A DNA stretch of 8,208 bases, taken from Thiobacillaceae bacterium. GTDB lineage: Bacteria > Pseudomonadota > Gammaproteobacteria > Burkholderiales > Thiobacillaceae. Location: contig JAHENE010000087.1 in assembly GCA_024643305.1 (NCBI GenBank), positions 1 to 8,208 of the forward strand. Reading direction: 5' to 3'. This document shows, in pieces, positions 1 to 6,674 of the stretch. Both the position numbers and the translations under genes were made by a program. Below the pieces are notes generated by a model. The model was not told where the DNA came from. It ran no database searches and was given only the letters and a program-made list of their open reading frames with translations. Position 1 is the stretch's first letter. Each line of letters starts with the position of its first letter.

Positions 1-80
1 TCGGCGTGCTGATCATGCTGCCGATCATGCTGGGAACAGCGTATCTGGGCTACCAGGCCATGTTTGCCTCAAGCAATTAA
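1..80 (+). CDS. C-terminal end of a hydrophobic membrane protein (partial)
   Basis: Reading from base 3 gives 25 codons ending in TAA at 78-80; the gene starts upstream of the window. The visible tail (GVLIMLPIMLGTAYLGYQAM, then FASSN) is mostly hydrophobic, like the last transmembrane helix of an inner-membrane protein followed by a short polar end. The spacing of Pro, Tyr, Tyr and Phe (P-x-M-L-x-x-x-Y-x-x-Y-x-x-x-F) recalls the C-terminus of the betaproteobacterial BPSS1780-type membrane proteins of unknown function, but this is a memory-based resemblance over some 25 residues. Its stop codon overlaps that of the convergent uvrD gene within one TTAA. The reading frame and hydrophobicity are seen; the family is a guess. 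Confidence 0.55.
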   Translation, partial: GVLIMLPIMLGTAYLGYQAMFASSN

Positions 81-2227
81 GCAGCGCTGAGTTTGGCGTA
101 TTCCAACGCCAGCCACTTGACACCCGCATCGCGGAATTTGACCTGCACACGCGCATCCGCACCACGTCCTTCAAAATTGACAATCACACCTGCACCAAAT
201 TTCGGGTGTGTCACGTTTTGCCCAATGGAAAAGCCAGCCGCACCCTGGCTAGCTTCACTACGTGACAAAGACGCTGGTTCGGAAGCCCAGGCTGCCTTGC
301 GGTTATTGAGTGGCAGCAATAAATTTTCCGGCAGTTCATCCAGAAAACGCGACGGCAGACCATAGCGCACCTGTCCATGCAACATGCGCGACTGCGCGTG
401 GGTCAGGTATAGGCGCCTGCGCGCGCGGGTAATCGCCACATACATCAGGCGGCGCTCTTCCTCCAGACCATCTGGATCGGCAAAGCTTTGCTCGTGCGGG
501 AACAATCCCTCTTCGAGACCGGTGATGAACACGCTGTGGAATTCCAATCCCTTGGCCGCGTGCACCGTCATCAACTGCAGTGCATCGGTGCCTGCACCGG
601 CCTGATGTTCGCCCGCTTCCAGCGCGGCATGGGCAAGAAAGGCCTCCATCACGCTTTGCCCTTCTTCCATCACCGCCTCCGGATCCTGTTCGAACAGTGC
701 TGCGGCATTAACCAGTTCGTTGAGGTTTTCCAGGCGATCCTGGCCATCCTTCTCATTCAGGTAGTGGTCGGCCAGTCCCGACATGTTGATGACCTGCTCC
801 AGGGTCTCGGCCAGTGACAGGCCCTCGATCGCCTCCCGGGCTTTTTCGATCAGGTTCACGAATGCAGGCAGACCTTTGGGTGCATCACGCTTGCCAGCGC
901 TTTGCGCCTGCGCCGCTATCCATAGGCTGACGCCGCCCGTCCTGGCCGCTTCCAGCAAATTCTCGAGACTGCGCGCACCAATGCCGCGGGTGGGGAAATT
1001 GACGATGCGCAGGAAAGCGCCATCGTCATCCGGGAAACTCATCACGCGCAGATATGCCAATGCGTGCTTCACTTCCTGGCGCTCGAAAAAGCGCAATCCG
1101 CCATAGACCTTGTACGGAATGGCTGAGGTAAACAAAGCATGTTCCAGCACCCGTGACTGCGCGTTGGAACGGTACAGCAGCGCCATGTCCGATAGCGCAT
1201 TGCCCTCGCGGTGCAACGCCTTTACCTCGTCGACAATGAAAGCAGCTTCATCCTGATCGCCATAGCCTTCGAACACGCGGATCGGCTCGCCCGCCCCCTC
1301 GTCGGTCCACAGGTTCTTGCCCAAGCGCTCGCGATTGCGCGCGATCAGTTCGTTGGCGGCAGACAGGATATTGCCGTGGCTGCGGTAGTTTTGCTCCAGC
1401 TTGATCACCCTGCCTTGCGCATATTCCTTCTCGAATTCGCGCATGTTGGCCGTCTCCGCACCGCGAAAGGCGTAGATAGACTGATCATCGTCGCCCACAG
1501 CAAACATGGCCGTGGAGGGCCCGGCAAACAACTTCAACCAGCGATATTGCAGCGGGTTGGTGTCCTGGAACTCGTCGATGAGGATGTGCTTAAAGCGTGC
1601 CTGGTAATGATTCCGCAGCGGCTCGTTGCGCGACAGCAGTTCGTAGGCGCGCAGCAGCAATTCAGCGAAATCCACCACGCCCTCGCGCTGGCATTGCGCG
1701 TCGTAAGCCTCGAAGATTTCCGCCAGCCGCCTTGTGTACTCGTCATGCACCTCCACATCCCTGGCGCGCAGGCCGGCATCCTTGTTGCCGTTGATGAACC
1801 ACTGCACCTTGCGCGGCTCGTATTTTTCGGTATCGATGTTCATCGCCTTCAGTAGGCGCTTGATGGCGGAGGACTGGTCCTGGCTGTCCAGAATCTGGAA
1901 CACCTGCGGCAGATTGGCCTCGCGGTGATGCGCCCGCAACAGACGGTTGGCCAAGCCGTGGAAGGTACCAACCCACATGCCGCGGGTATTGATGGGCAAC
2001 GCGGAAGAAATGCGCGTGAGCATCTCCTTCGCCGCCTTGTTGGTAAAGGTCACCGCCATCAGGCCCAGCGGTGACACCTGCCCGGTCGAAATCAGCCAGG
2101 CGATGCGGGTGGTTAACACGCGGGTCTTGCCCGAGCCGGCCCCCGCCAGAATCAGGGCGGACTGGTGCGGCAGCGTCACCGCTTCGCGCTGTTGCGGGTT
2201 GAGGGATTCGAGCAGGGATGCGGACAT
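77..2227 (-). CDS. uvrD: DNA helicase II (UvrD), ATP-dependent 3'-5' superfamily 1A helicase
   Basis: Full-length UvrD, 716 residues (E. coli UvrD has 720). UvrD unwinds DNA 3' to 5' in the cytoplasm using ATP; it removes the incised strand in UvrABC excision repair and works in MutHLS mismatch repair. All SF1A motifs are visible: Q-motif (Q13), Walker A AGAGSGKT (28-35), motif Ia FTNKAAKEM (61-69), Ib GTFHGLANR (87-95), Walker B DEFQDTN (218-224), motif III GDDDQSIYAFRG (245-256), motif IV QNYRS (279-283), motif V TVHAAKGLEF (554-563) and motif VI YVAITRARR (596-604). A tudor-like tail (about 667-713; HPKFG, then KWLALEYAKL) favours UvrD over Rep. The ATG start gives the usual N-terminus (LLESLNPQQREAV), though no strong Shine-Dalgarno precedes it. 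It is divergent from the moaD-like gene and convergent with the gene at the left edge. No truncation or missing catalytic residue was seen. Confidence 0.97.
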   Translation of the reverse strand: MSASLLESLNPQQREAVTLPHQSALILAGAGSGKTRVLTTRIAWLISTGQVSPLGLMAVTFTNKAAKEMLTRISSALPINTRGMWVGTFHGLANRLLRAHHREANLPQVFQILDSQDQSSAIKRLLKAMNIDTEKYEPRKVQWFINGNKDAGLRARDVEVHDEYTRRLAEIFEAYDAQCQREGVVDFAELLLRAYELLSRNEPLRNHYQARFKHILIDEFQDTNPLQYRWLKLFAGPSTAMFAVGDDDQSIYAFRGAETANMREFEKEYAQGRVIKLEQNYRSHGNILSAANELIARNRERLGKNLWTDEGAGEPIRVFEGYGDQDEAAFIVDEVKALHREGNALSDMALLYRSNAQSRVLEHALFTSAIPYKVYGGLRFFERQEVKHALAYLRVMSFPDDDGAFLRIVNFPTRGIGARSLENLLEAARTGGVSLWIAAQAQSAGKRDAPKGLPAFVNLIEKAREAIEGLSLAETLEQVINMSGLADHYLNEKDGQDRLENLNELVNAAALFEQDPEAVMEEGQSVMEAFLAHAALEAGEHQAGAGTDALQLMTVHAAKGLEFHSVFITGLEEGLFPHEQSFADPDGLEEERRLMYVAITRARRRLYLTHAQSRMLHGQVRYGLPSRFLDELPENLLLPLNNRKAAWASEPASLSRSEASQGAAGFSIGQNVTHPKFGAGVIVNFEGRGADARVQVKFRDAGVKWLALEYAKLSAA

Positions 2228-2238
2228 GGATACAATGC

Positions 2239-2252
2239 AGGCTTACAAGCCT
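2239..2252. promoter_or_regulatory. Perfect palindrome in the uvrD / moaD-like divergent intergenic region
   Basis: AGGCTT-AC-AAGCCT is a perfect 6+6 inverted repeat with a 2-base centre. It lies in the 45-base gap (2228-2272) between the start codons of uvrD (-) and the moaD-like gene (+). The position suits an operator for a dimeric regulator. Possible core promoter pieces lie close by: TACAAT at 2231-2236 on the + strand, and TTGATC (complement of 2275-2280) with AT-rich sequence (complement of 2252-2260) on the - strand, but none has a good partner box at ideal spacing. The palindrome is seen; its regulatory role is inferred, and a 6-base-arm palindrome can arise by chance. Confidence 0.3.
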
Positions 2253-2272
2253 ATATTTTACCGGAAGCTCCA

Positions 2273-2518
2273 ATGATCAAGATTCTTTACTTCGGCTCCC
2301 TGGTCGATGCCTTCGACCGCGCCTCCGACGAAATTGACCTGCCGCCCAATGTGGGCGACGTGCAGAGCCTGATGTTCTTCCTGAGCCTGCGCGGCGAAGT
2401 CTGGGCCAGATACCTGCGCAACAATCCCGGCCTCAAGATTACCGTCAACCGCAAGTTTGCCGAAGGCGGCACCATCATCGGTGAAGGCGACGAAATCGCT
2501 TTTGTCTCCCTAGGTTAA
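2273..2518 (+). CDS. MoaD/ThiS-like small ubiquitin-fold protein with an atypical C-terminus
   Basis: An 81-residue protein, the length of molybdopterin synthase small subunits. It opens with the MoaD-like MIKILYFGSL, and the later part reads like the family's last strands (ITVNRKFA at 56-63, EGDEIAF at 71-77). MoaD carries sulfur as a C-terminal thiocarboxylate on a Gly-Gly tail for molybdopterin synthesis with MoaE. Here the protein ends FVSLG: the usual aromatic/Pro-Pro stretch and Gly-Gly are replaced by one glycine, so canonical thiocarboxylation is doubtful. Neither other frame of the 3' end restores a Gly-Gly tail. No moaE, moaA or moeB lies in the window. ATG 2273 is chosen over an in-frame ATG at 2165 because the earlier start would overlap uvrD's 5' end and add 36 residues unlike the family; GGAAG at 2263-2267 is a plausible ribosome site. 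Fold assignment is fairly sure, function is not. Confidence 0.75.
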   Translation: MIKILYFGSLVDAFDRASDEIDLPPNVGDVQSLMFFLSLRGEVWARYLRNNPGLKITVNRKFAEGGTIIGEGDEIAFVSLG

Positions 2519-2745
2519 CAATTCCCTGCCGCTACCCTTTGTGCAGGAAGTGGTTTGCCAATAAACCACACCATCAAGATGGTGATTACGGAGCGCTGAA
2601 CTACAACTTTCGCCATATATTCACTTCTTGCTTGCTGCTCTATAAACGGTTAACTAAAGTATCTGCATGCCGTTATTGATTGAGGCAAGAAAGAAACAAG
2701 TAGAAAAAAGCAAAGCCGTCTTTTTTGATCGGAACGGCAATTACA
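2519..2745. other. Non-coding leader between the moaD-like gene and the signalling cluster
   Basis: These 227 bases contain no credible gene on either strand. The first third carries three stem-loops (see 2522-2584); the rest is more AT-rich than the flanking genes, as expected for a promoter and 5' leader of the downstream cluster. One weak sigma-70-like pair is TTGCTG (2632-2637) and, after a 17-base gap, TAAAGT (2655-2660); each matches consensus only partly. AAAAAAG at 2704-2710 and CTTTTTT at 2720-2726 form an inverted repeat with a 9-base loop just before the kinase gene. Promoter placement is a low-confidence inference. Confidence 0.4.
2522..2584 (+). repeat. Three consecutive stem-loops downstream of the moaD-like gene
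   Basis: Three inverted repeats follow one another. The first pairs CCTGC (2525-2529) with GCAGG (2543-2547), extendable by TT/AA with one bulged C. The second is a perfect 7-base stem, GTGGTTT (2550-2556) with AAACCAC (2563-2569), loop GCCAAT. The third pairs CACCAT (2569-2574) with ATGGTG (2579-2584) around CAAG and shares base 2569 with the second. None is followed by a T-run, so this is not a standard intrinsic terminator. They may cap the moaD-like transcript, act in a 5' leader, or be incidental. Confidence 0.4.
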
Positions 2746-4380
2746 ATGACGAGGAGGCTTGTGGGGGTCAGGGATTCAAAACCCATCATCAGGGGCAAAG
2801 TTCGCCATTCTCTGAGCGGCGCTGAATTCCTGCGTCGATTCCGCTGGCTGGTTTTTTACAGTTGGAACATTCCGCCAGTGTTCGGGCTGGGTTTCATTTT
2901 GCTGATCGGCGTGCTCACGCCATCTCAGCTCCTCGGCATCCTTATCACCCCGCTGGAGCCAGCTTACATTCTCAGCTGGCTAGCGTTTTCGCTATGGTTC
3001 CTGCCGCGTTTCATGCGCCCATTGTCAGACTGGCTCGATGGAAGGCCAGGTGGCAATCCAGATGCGGCAGTGCGTGCCGTACGGCAATTTCCACTGCTCT
3101 ACTGGGGCACATTCCTGACATACCTTGTCATGGCGCCTGTTTCCGTTGTGGCCGCAGCGCATCTCTATACCGATTTCCAGGCCACTACCTACGCCCTGTT
3201 TCGCATTGAACTGGTCGCGCTTATCGTGTCGATCATTGTTGGCCTGCCCATCTTCTTCCTGATGTTCGACCTGTTTGGCCGGGCACTGGGCGGGCTGGAA
3301 CTTACAAAACCAATTATCACCATCAAGACCAAGGTGTTCCTGATTGGTGCACTGGTACCGCTTTTGATCGACACCATGCTGGTGCAGTACTACTGGACCA
3401 GAACGGGTTTCTTCACCATTGAAACCTTCGGCATGTGGCTATTGCTGGAAGCACTGGCCATTGGCGGCAGTCTGATATTTGCTCACAGTTTCGGCCAGTC
3501 GCTCAGTCCTTTGCAAAATCTGATCGGCGTACCGCACACACTCCCACAGGCCAGCATCGCCGCATTGCGTCCGCTTTCGACCGACGAACTCGGTCTGCTC
3601 ACTACAGAATACCGAATGATGCTGGAAGAACTGCGGTTACATAACGAACAGTTGGAAGATCTTGTCAGCGTGCGTACAGCCGAGCTCGAAATCGCGAACC
3701 GCGAACTTGAAGCATTCAGTTATTCCGTATCGCACGACCTGCGCGCGCCGCTGCGCGCCATAGATGGCTTCGCCAAGGCCTTAAGCGAGGATTTTTCCGA
3801 CAAACTGGACCAAACCGGACAGGATTACCTCAAACGCGTATATGGTGGCGCGCAGCGCATGGGACTTTTGATTGACGATTTGCTTCAGCTGTCACGAATC
3901 AACCAGTCCGCACTCAAGCCGACAAACATCAATTTGAGTGAAATGGCACGCAAGATCTCAGCCCAGCTTGCAGATTCCACTCCCGGGCGGGACGTCATCA
4001 TTGATATCTCCCCCGGACTGGCATGTGAGGCGGACAACAACCTTCTTAACATTGCCTTGACCAATCTGCTCGACAACGCCTGGAAATACTCCGGCAAGAC
4101 GGAAATGCCGCGCATCGAGTTCGGCGCGACCAACCATGATGGGCAAACAGCCTATTACGTTCGAGACAATGGCACAGGATTCGACATGCAATATGCCGGC
4201 AAGCTGTTTGGTGCATTCCAGCGTCTGCACGGCGCTGAATTCCCTGGAACGGGTATTGGTCTCGCCACCGTCCAGCGCATCGTCCACCGCCACCACGGGC
4301 GAGTATGGGCAGAATCTGAAGTGGGTCAGGGGGCGACATTCTTTTTCACGCTTGGCACCCCGATAAAGGAAAACGCATAG
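2746..4380 (+). CDS. Sensor histidine kinase with six transmembrane helices and HAMP-like linker
   Basis: A 544-residue inner-membrane histidine kinase, numbered from ATG 2746. Six hydrophobic helices (about 34-56, 73-89, 116-140, 153-175, 195-215, 227-247) form a membrane-embedded sensor with only short loops, so the cue may be sensed in the membrane or through a partner. A HAMP-like segment (about 254-293; DELGLLTTEY near its end) and a coiled coil (about 293-322) lead to the HisKA dimerisation domain with phospho-accepting His330 (SHDLRAPLRAI). The HATPase domain is complete: N-box NLLDNAWKY (440-448), G1 DNGTGFD (474-480), GTGIGLA (501-507). The topology resembles six-TM-HAMP sensor modules known from some adenylate cyclases, but the input domain is not recognised. 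The start is uncertain: ATG 2746 has a weak ribosome site; GTG 2761 follows a strong GAGGAGG (2751-2757) only 3 bases away; a TTG at 2725 is also in frame. The binding-protein gene follows after 54 bases with no visible terminator. Confidence 0.9.
   Translation: MTRRLVGVRDSKPIIRGKVRHSLSGAEFLRRFRWLVFYSWNIPPVFGLGFILLIGVLTPSQLLGILITPLEPAYILSWLAFSLWFLPRFMRPLSDWLDGRPGGNPDAAVRAVRQFPLLYWGTFLTYLVMAPVSVVAAAHLYTDFQATTYALFRIELVALIVSIIVGLPIFFLMFDLFGRALGGLELTKPIITIKTKVFLIGALVPLLIDTMLVQYYWTRTGFFTIETFGMWLLLEALAIGGSLIFAHSFGQSLSPLQNLIGVPHTLPQASIAALRPLSTDELGLLTTEYRMMLEELRLHNEQLEDLVSVRTAELEIANRELEAFSYSVSHDLRAPLRAIDGFAKALSEDFSDKLDQTGQDYLKRVYGGAQRMGLLIDDLLQLSRINQSALKPTNINLSEMARKISAQLADSTPGRDVIIDISPGLACEADNNLLNIALTNLLDNAWKYSGKTEMPRIEFGATNHDGQTAYYVRDNGTGFDMQYAGKLFGAFQRLHGAEFPGTGIGLATVQRIVHRHHGRVWAESEVGQGATFFFTLGTPIKENA
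2751..2757 (+). promoter_or_regulatory. Strong Shine-Dalgarno-like GAGGAGG at the first kinase's start region
   Basis: GAGGAGG lies 3 bases before an in-frame GTG (2761) and just after an in-frame ATG (2746). If it is used, translation could begin at GTG 2761, shortening the protein by five residues, although the spacing is tighter than usual. If not, it is a chance purine run inside codons 2-4. No other good ribosome site is visible for ATG 2746. Confidence 0.35.
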
Positions 4381-4434
4381 CGGGGAACAAAGCAAATAAA
4401 GCGTCTTATTCCAATTGAATTTCACCCCACTCTC

Positions 4435-5304
4435 ATGACAATGAACCTGAAAAACCTTGCAGTCCGCAGCTTCAGCAAATGGGCTCTCGCCAGTATTGCG
4501 CTGATCACTATGTCCCCTGCTCAGGCCGACCTGAAACTCGGCATTCATCCATTCAAACCAGCCAGCCAACTGGTTGAATCATTTTCTCCGCTTGCCGACT
4601 ATCTCAGCGAGAAAATGGGTGAGCGGGTAAGCCTGGTAATCGCCAGGGACTACCAGGAACACATCGATGCAATAGGCCGCGGAGAAATCGATATCGCCTA
4701 CCTGGGGCCGGTCTCATACGTCAAACTGCATGACACCTACGGCAATGTCCCGCTCCTTGCACGCCAGGCCATCAATGGGAATCCCGCATTCCACGGCAAG
4801 ATTTTCGTTCGCAAGGACAGCACCATCCAGAATATTGCCGACCTCAAAGGCAAATCATTTGCCTTTGGGGAGCCGCACTCAACCATGAGCCATCTGGTTC
4901 CGAGATACATGATGTGGCAGGCCGGCGTAACGGTCGACAAACTGGGTAATTACAAATTCGTAGGCGATCACGTCAATGTCGCACTCGGGGTTCTGGCCGG
5001 TGATTTCGACGCCGGCGCAACCAAGGAGGATGTCTACTTCAATCGTGAACGCCTTGGGTTACGTGCCATTGCCACTTCCCAACCTATCTCGGACCACGTA
5101 CTTGTGGCCAGCCGGAAAATGCCGGCATCCAAGGTGCGCAAGTTGCAGGAAATCCTACTCCAGATCGACAAGGATCCGCGTGGCGCGGCCATCCTCCAGT
5201 CGATAACAAAGGGGGTAACGGCCCTGATTCCTGCAAAAGACAGCGACTACGACAGCCTGCGCACCGCGCTGAAAAAGATGCGGGAAATCGGAGTCGAGTA
5301 CTGA
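4435..5304 (+). CDS. PhnD-family periplasmic solute-binding protein, probably a sensor subunit
   Basis: A 289-residue secreted protein of the phosphate/phosphite/phosphonate-binding type (PhnD, COG3221). A Sec signal peptide fits residues 1-31: basic start, hydrophobic core (WALASIALITM), cleavage after AQA. The mature part shows family landmarks: KLGIHPFKP (34-42), IDIAYLGPVSY (85-95), LKGKSFAFGEP (137-147), STMSHLVPRYM (149-159) and GDHVNVALGVLAGDFDAGAT (177-196). In phosphonate-binding members the ligand loop reads roughly S-T-S-G; here it is S-T-M-S, so the ligand may differ. The protein has no cysteine, which argues against the arsenite-binding AioX mode. No permease or ATPase gene is adjacent; instead it lies between two kinases and its stop overlaps the second kinase's start, so it probably presents a ligand to a kinase. 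An alternative ATG at 4441 would remove two residues. No clear Shine-Dalgarno was seen. Confidence 0.88.
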   Translation: MTMNLKNLAVRSFSKWALASIALITMSPAQADLKLGIHPFKPASQLVESFSPLADYLSEKMGERVSLVIARDYQEHIDAIGRGEIDIAYLGPVSYVKLHDTYGNVPLLARQAINGNPAFHGKIFVRKDSTIQNIADLKGKSFAFGEPHSTMSHLVPRYMMWQAGVTVDKLGNYKFVGDHVNVALGVLAGDFDAGATKEDVYFNRERLGLRAIATSQPISDHVLVASRKMPASKVRKLQEILLQIDKDPRGAAILQSITKGVTALIPAKDSDYDSLRTALKKMREIGVEY

Positions 5305-6581
5305 TGACTATTCCGGGTTCCTCGCGCGCCACCAACCGGCGCACGCTGATTGCCTTCATCGCCGTTCTGGCAGGTGTTGTGTCTGCCGCAGCCTTTACAC
5401 TGCTCATTCTGCAAAGAAGCTACCTCCACAGTGAGGCGCAGGAAGAATTGCAAACCGAGATGACGCTCCTCGGCGAACTCTCAACGGATGCATTGCTGCG
5501 CTCGGACTATGCCGCGGTAGAGGGATTAGTCAGAAGGTGGGTCAACCGCCATGACTACATCATGCAAATCACCGCAACCATGCCAAACGGCTTCGTTCTG
5601 GTAAGCGAAAAAAAGGCGAGCCAGGCGAAGGACCCTTTGATCGTACACAGCCCTGTGACCTTCAATGGCAAAACCTTGATGACCATTCATACGGTCGGTG
5701 ATTTTTCCATCTCCGAGGGCGGATACAGCTCGATCATCGTGCACGTTTCGATCCTTCTGCTGGCTGCGATTTTCATACTCGGATGGCTGCTATGGTGGAT
5801 TTTGCAACGCACTGCAATCAGGCCACTTGAAAACCAGATTGCGGCCCGGGAGGAAAAAGAGCGCGAACTGCTGCAACGTACATCCGATCTTGAAACCGCA
5901 CTCAAGGAACTGGACTCGTTCAGCTATTCGATTTCACACGACTTGCGAGCCCCTTTGCGCGCCATCGATGGTTACGGTCACGCCCTGACCGAAGACTACG
6001 GAAAGTTCCTGGATGCGACAGCCCTTGATTATGTTGCCCGAACACGCGCTGCCGCTCAGCGCATGGGCTTCCTGATAGACGACCTGCTGGCTCTTTCGCG
6101 CATGACGCGTCGCGAACTGGCCTCCCGGGATGTCGACATAACTTCGCTGGTCCATGACGCCCTGGATCGCATGGCACAAGCCGAACCCTGGAGAAACGTC
6201 GAGACCACCGTGGAAGGCAATGTACATGCCAAAGGTGACCCAAGCCTGCTTGCCATCGTAATTGACAATCTGGTCCAAAATGCCTGGAAATACACTTCCC
6301 GCGCGAACCACCCCTTTATTGAATTTGGAACGCGCAAACAGAATGGGGAAACCGTTTACTTCGTCAGGGACAACGGTGTCGGTTTTGACATGCAATACGC
6401 AGACAAACTTTTCAGGCCTTTCCACCGCCTGCACACACCTCATGAATTCTCTGGATCTGGAATTGGCCTTGCGACAGTTGCACGCATCATCCAGCGCCAT
6501 GGCGGAAGAATTTGGGCGAACGGCGAAAAGGAAAAAGGCGCAACTTTCAGTTTCACACTCGCCTCCCGGGCTTCGGTCTGA
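5304..6581 (+). CDS. Sensor histidine kinase with periplasmic loop, coupled to the binding protein
   Basis: A 425-residue membrane histidine kinase. Two transmembrane helices (about 13-36 and 144-167) bracket a periplasmic domain of about 107 residues that may have a single-Cache-like fold (tentative). After the second helix comes a short linker with a HAMP-like Pro (IRPLENQ, 172-178) and a charged coiled coil, only about 45 residues to the phospho-accepting His212 (SHDLRAPLRAI), so HAMP is short or absent. The catalytic domain is intact: NLVQNAWKY (322-330), DNGVGFD (356-362), GSGIGLA (384-390). The A of its ATG is the last base of the binding protein's TGA stop, implying translational coupling and roughly matched amounts; a CGGAG at 5289-5293 may help initiation. 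Its periplasmic loop is the natural docking site for the binding protein (inference). The catalytic half closely matches that of the kinase at 2746-4380: about 41 of 66 residues are identical around the H-box by eye. Confidence 0.93.
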   Translation: MTIPGSSRATNRRTLIAFIAVLAGVVSAAAFTLLILQRSYLHSEAQEELQTEMTLLGELSTDALLRSDYAAVEGLVRRWVNRHDYIMQITATMPNGFVLVSEKKASQAKDPLIVHSPVTFNGKTLMTIHTVGDFSISEGGYSSIIVHVSILLLAAIFILGWLLWWILQRTAIRPLENQIAAREEKERELLQRTSDLETALKELDSFSYSISHDLRAPLRAIDGYGHALTEDYGKFLDATALDYVARTRAAAQRMGFLIDDLLALSRMTRRELASRDVDITSLVHDALDRMAQAEPWRNVETTVEGNVHAKGDPSLLAIVIDNLVQNAWKYTSRANHPFIEFGTRKQNGETVYFVRDNGVGFDMQYADKLFRPFHRLHTPHEFSGSGIGLATVARIIQRHGGRIWANGEKEKGATFSFTLASRASV

Positions 6582-6674
6582 ACGGATATGGTGTAAGGCG
6601 TAGAGTTCTGGCAAAGTGGTAGACATGATTCTTCGATTCATTAACGGGCAACACGGCTGACGAGGGAAATAGGC
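6582..6674. other. Short intergenic region before the response regulator, with ribosome site
   Basis: These 93 bases between the second kinase and the response regulator show no T-tailed hairpin, so transcription can plausibly continue through. GAGGGA at 6662-6667 is a good Shine-Dalgarno about 7 bases before the ATG at 6675. The region is long enough to hold an internal promoter, but no convincing -35/-10 pair was recognised. A short direct repeat, GATTC-TTC-GATTC, lies near its middle. Confidence 0.45.

Noticed and set aside
1211..1855. Long + strand open frame (214 codons) inside uvrD
   Set aside because: It is wholly antisense to the conserved helicase core, its translation shows no recognisable domain, and it is explained by codon bias on the opposite strand.
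2165..2272. Earlier in-frame ATG that would extend the moaD-like protein by 36 residues
   Set aside because: The extension overlaps the 5' end of uvrD and does not look like MoaD/ThiS; ATG 2273 gives the normal family N-terminus.
2704..2726. A6G / CT6 inverted repeat considered as an intrinsic terminator
   Set aside because: The stem is almost all A-T with no GC-rich core, and it lies immediately before (or within, if TTG 2725 is the start) the kinase gene, where a terminator would block the cluster.
4381..4434. AATAA / TTATT weak hairpin between the first kinase and the binding protein
   Set aside because: Five A-T pairs without a GC stem or T-run do not make a terminator; no other signal was recognised in this 54-base gap.
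3958..4569. - strand open frame of 203 codons across the end of the first kinase and start of the binding protein
   Set aside because: It lies antisense to the HATPase domain and signal peptide of two well-supported genes and has no recognisable features.
4435..5304. The binding protein as an AioX-type arsenite sensor or as an ABC transporter subunit
   Set aside because: AioX relies on a cysteine and this protein has none; no permease or ATPase gene is adjacent. The AioX-like gene arrangement is kept only as an analogy.
5934..6641. - strand open frame of 235 codons antisense to the second kinase
   Set aside because: It mirrors the conserved kinase core; the sense-strand motifs fully explain the sequence.
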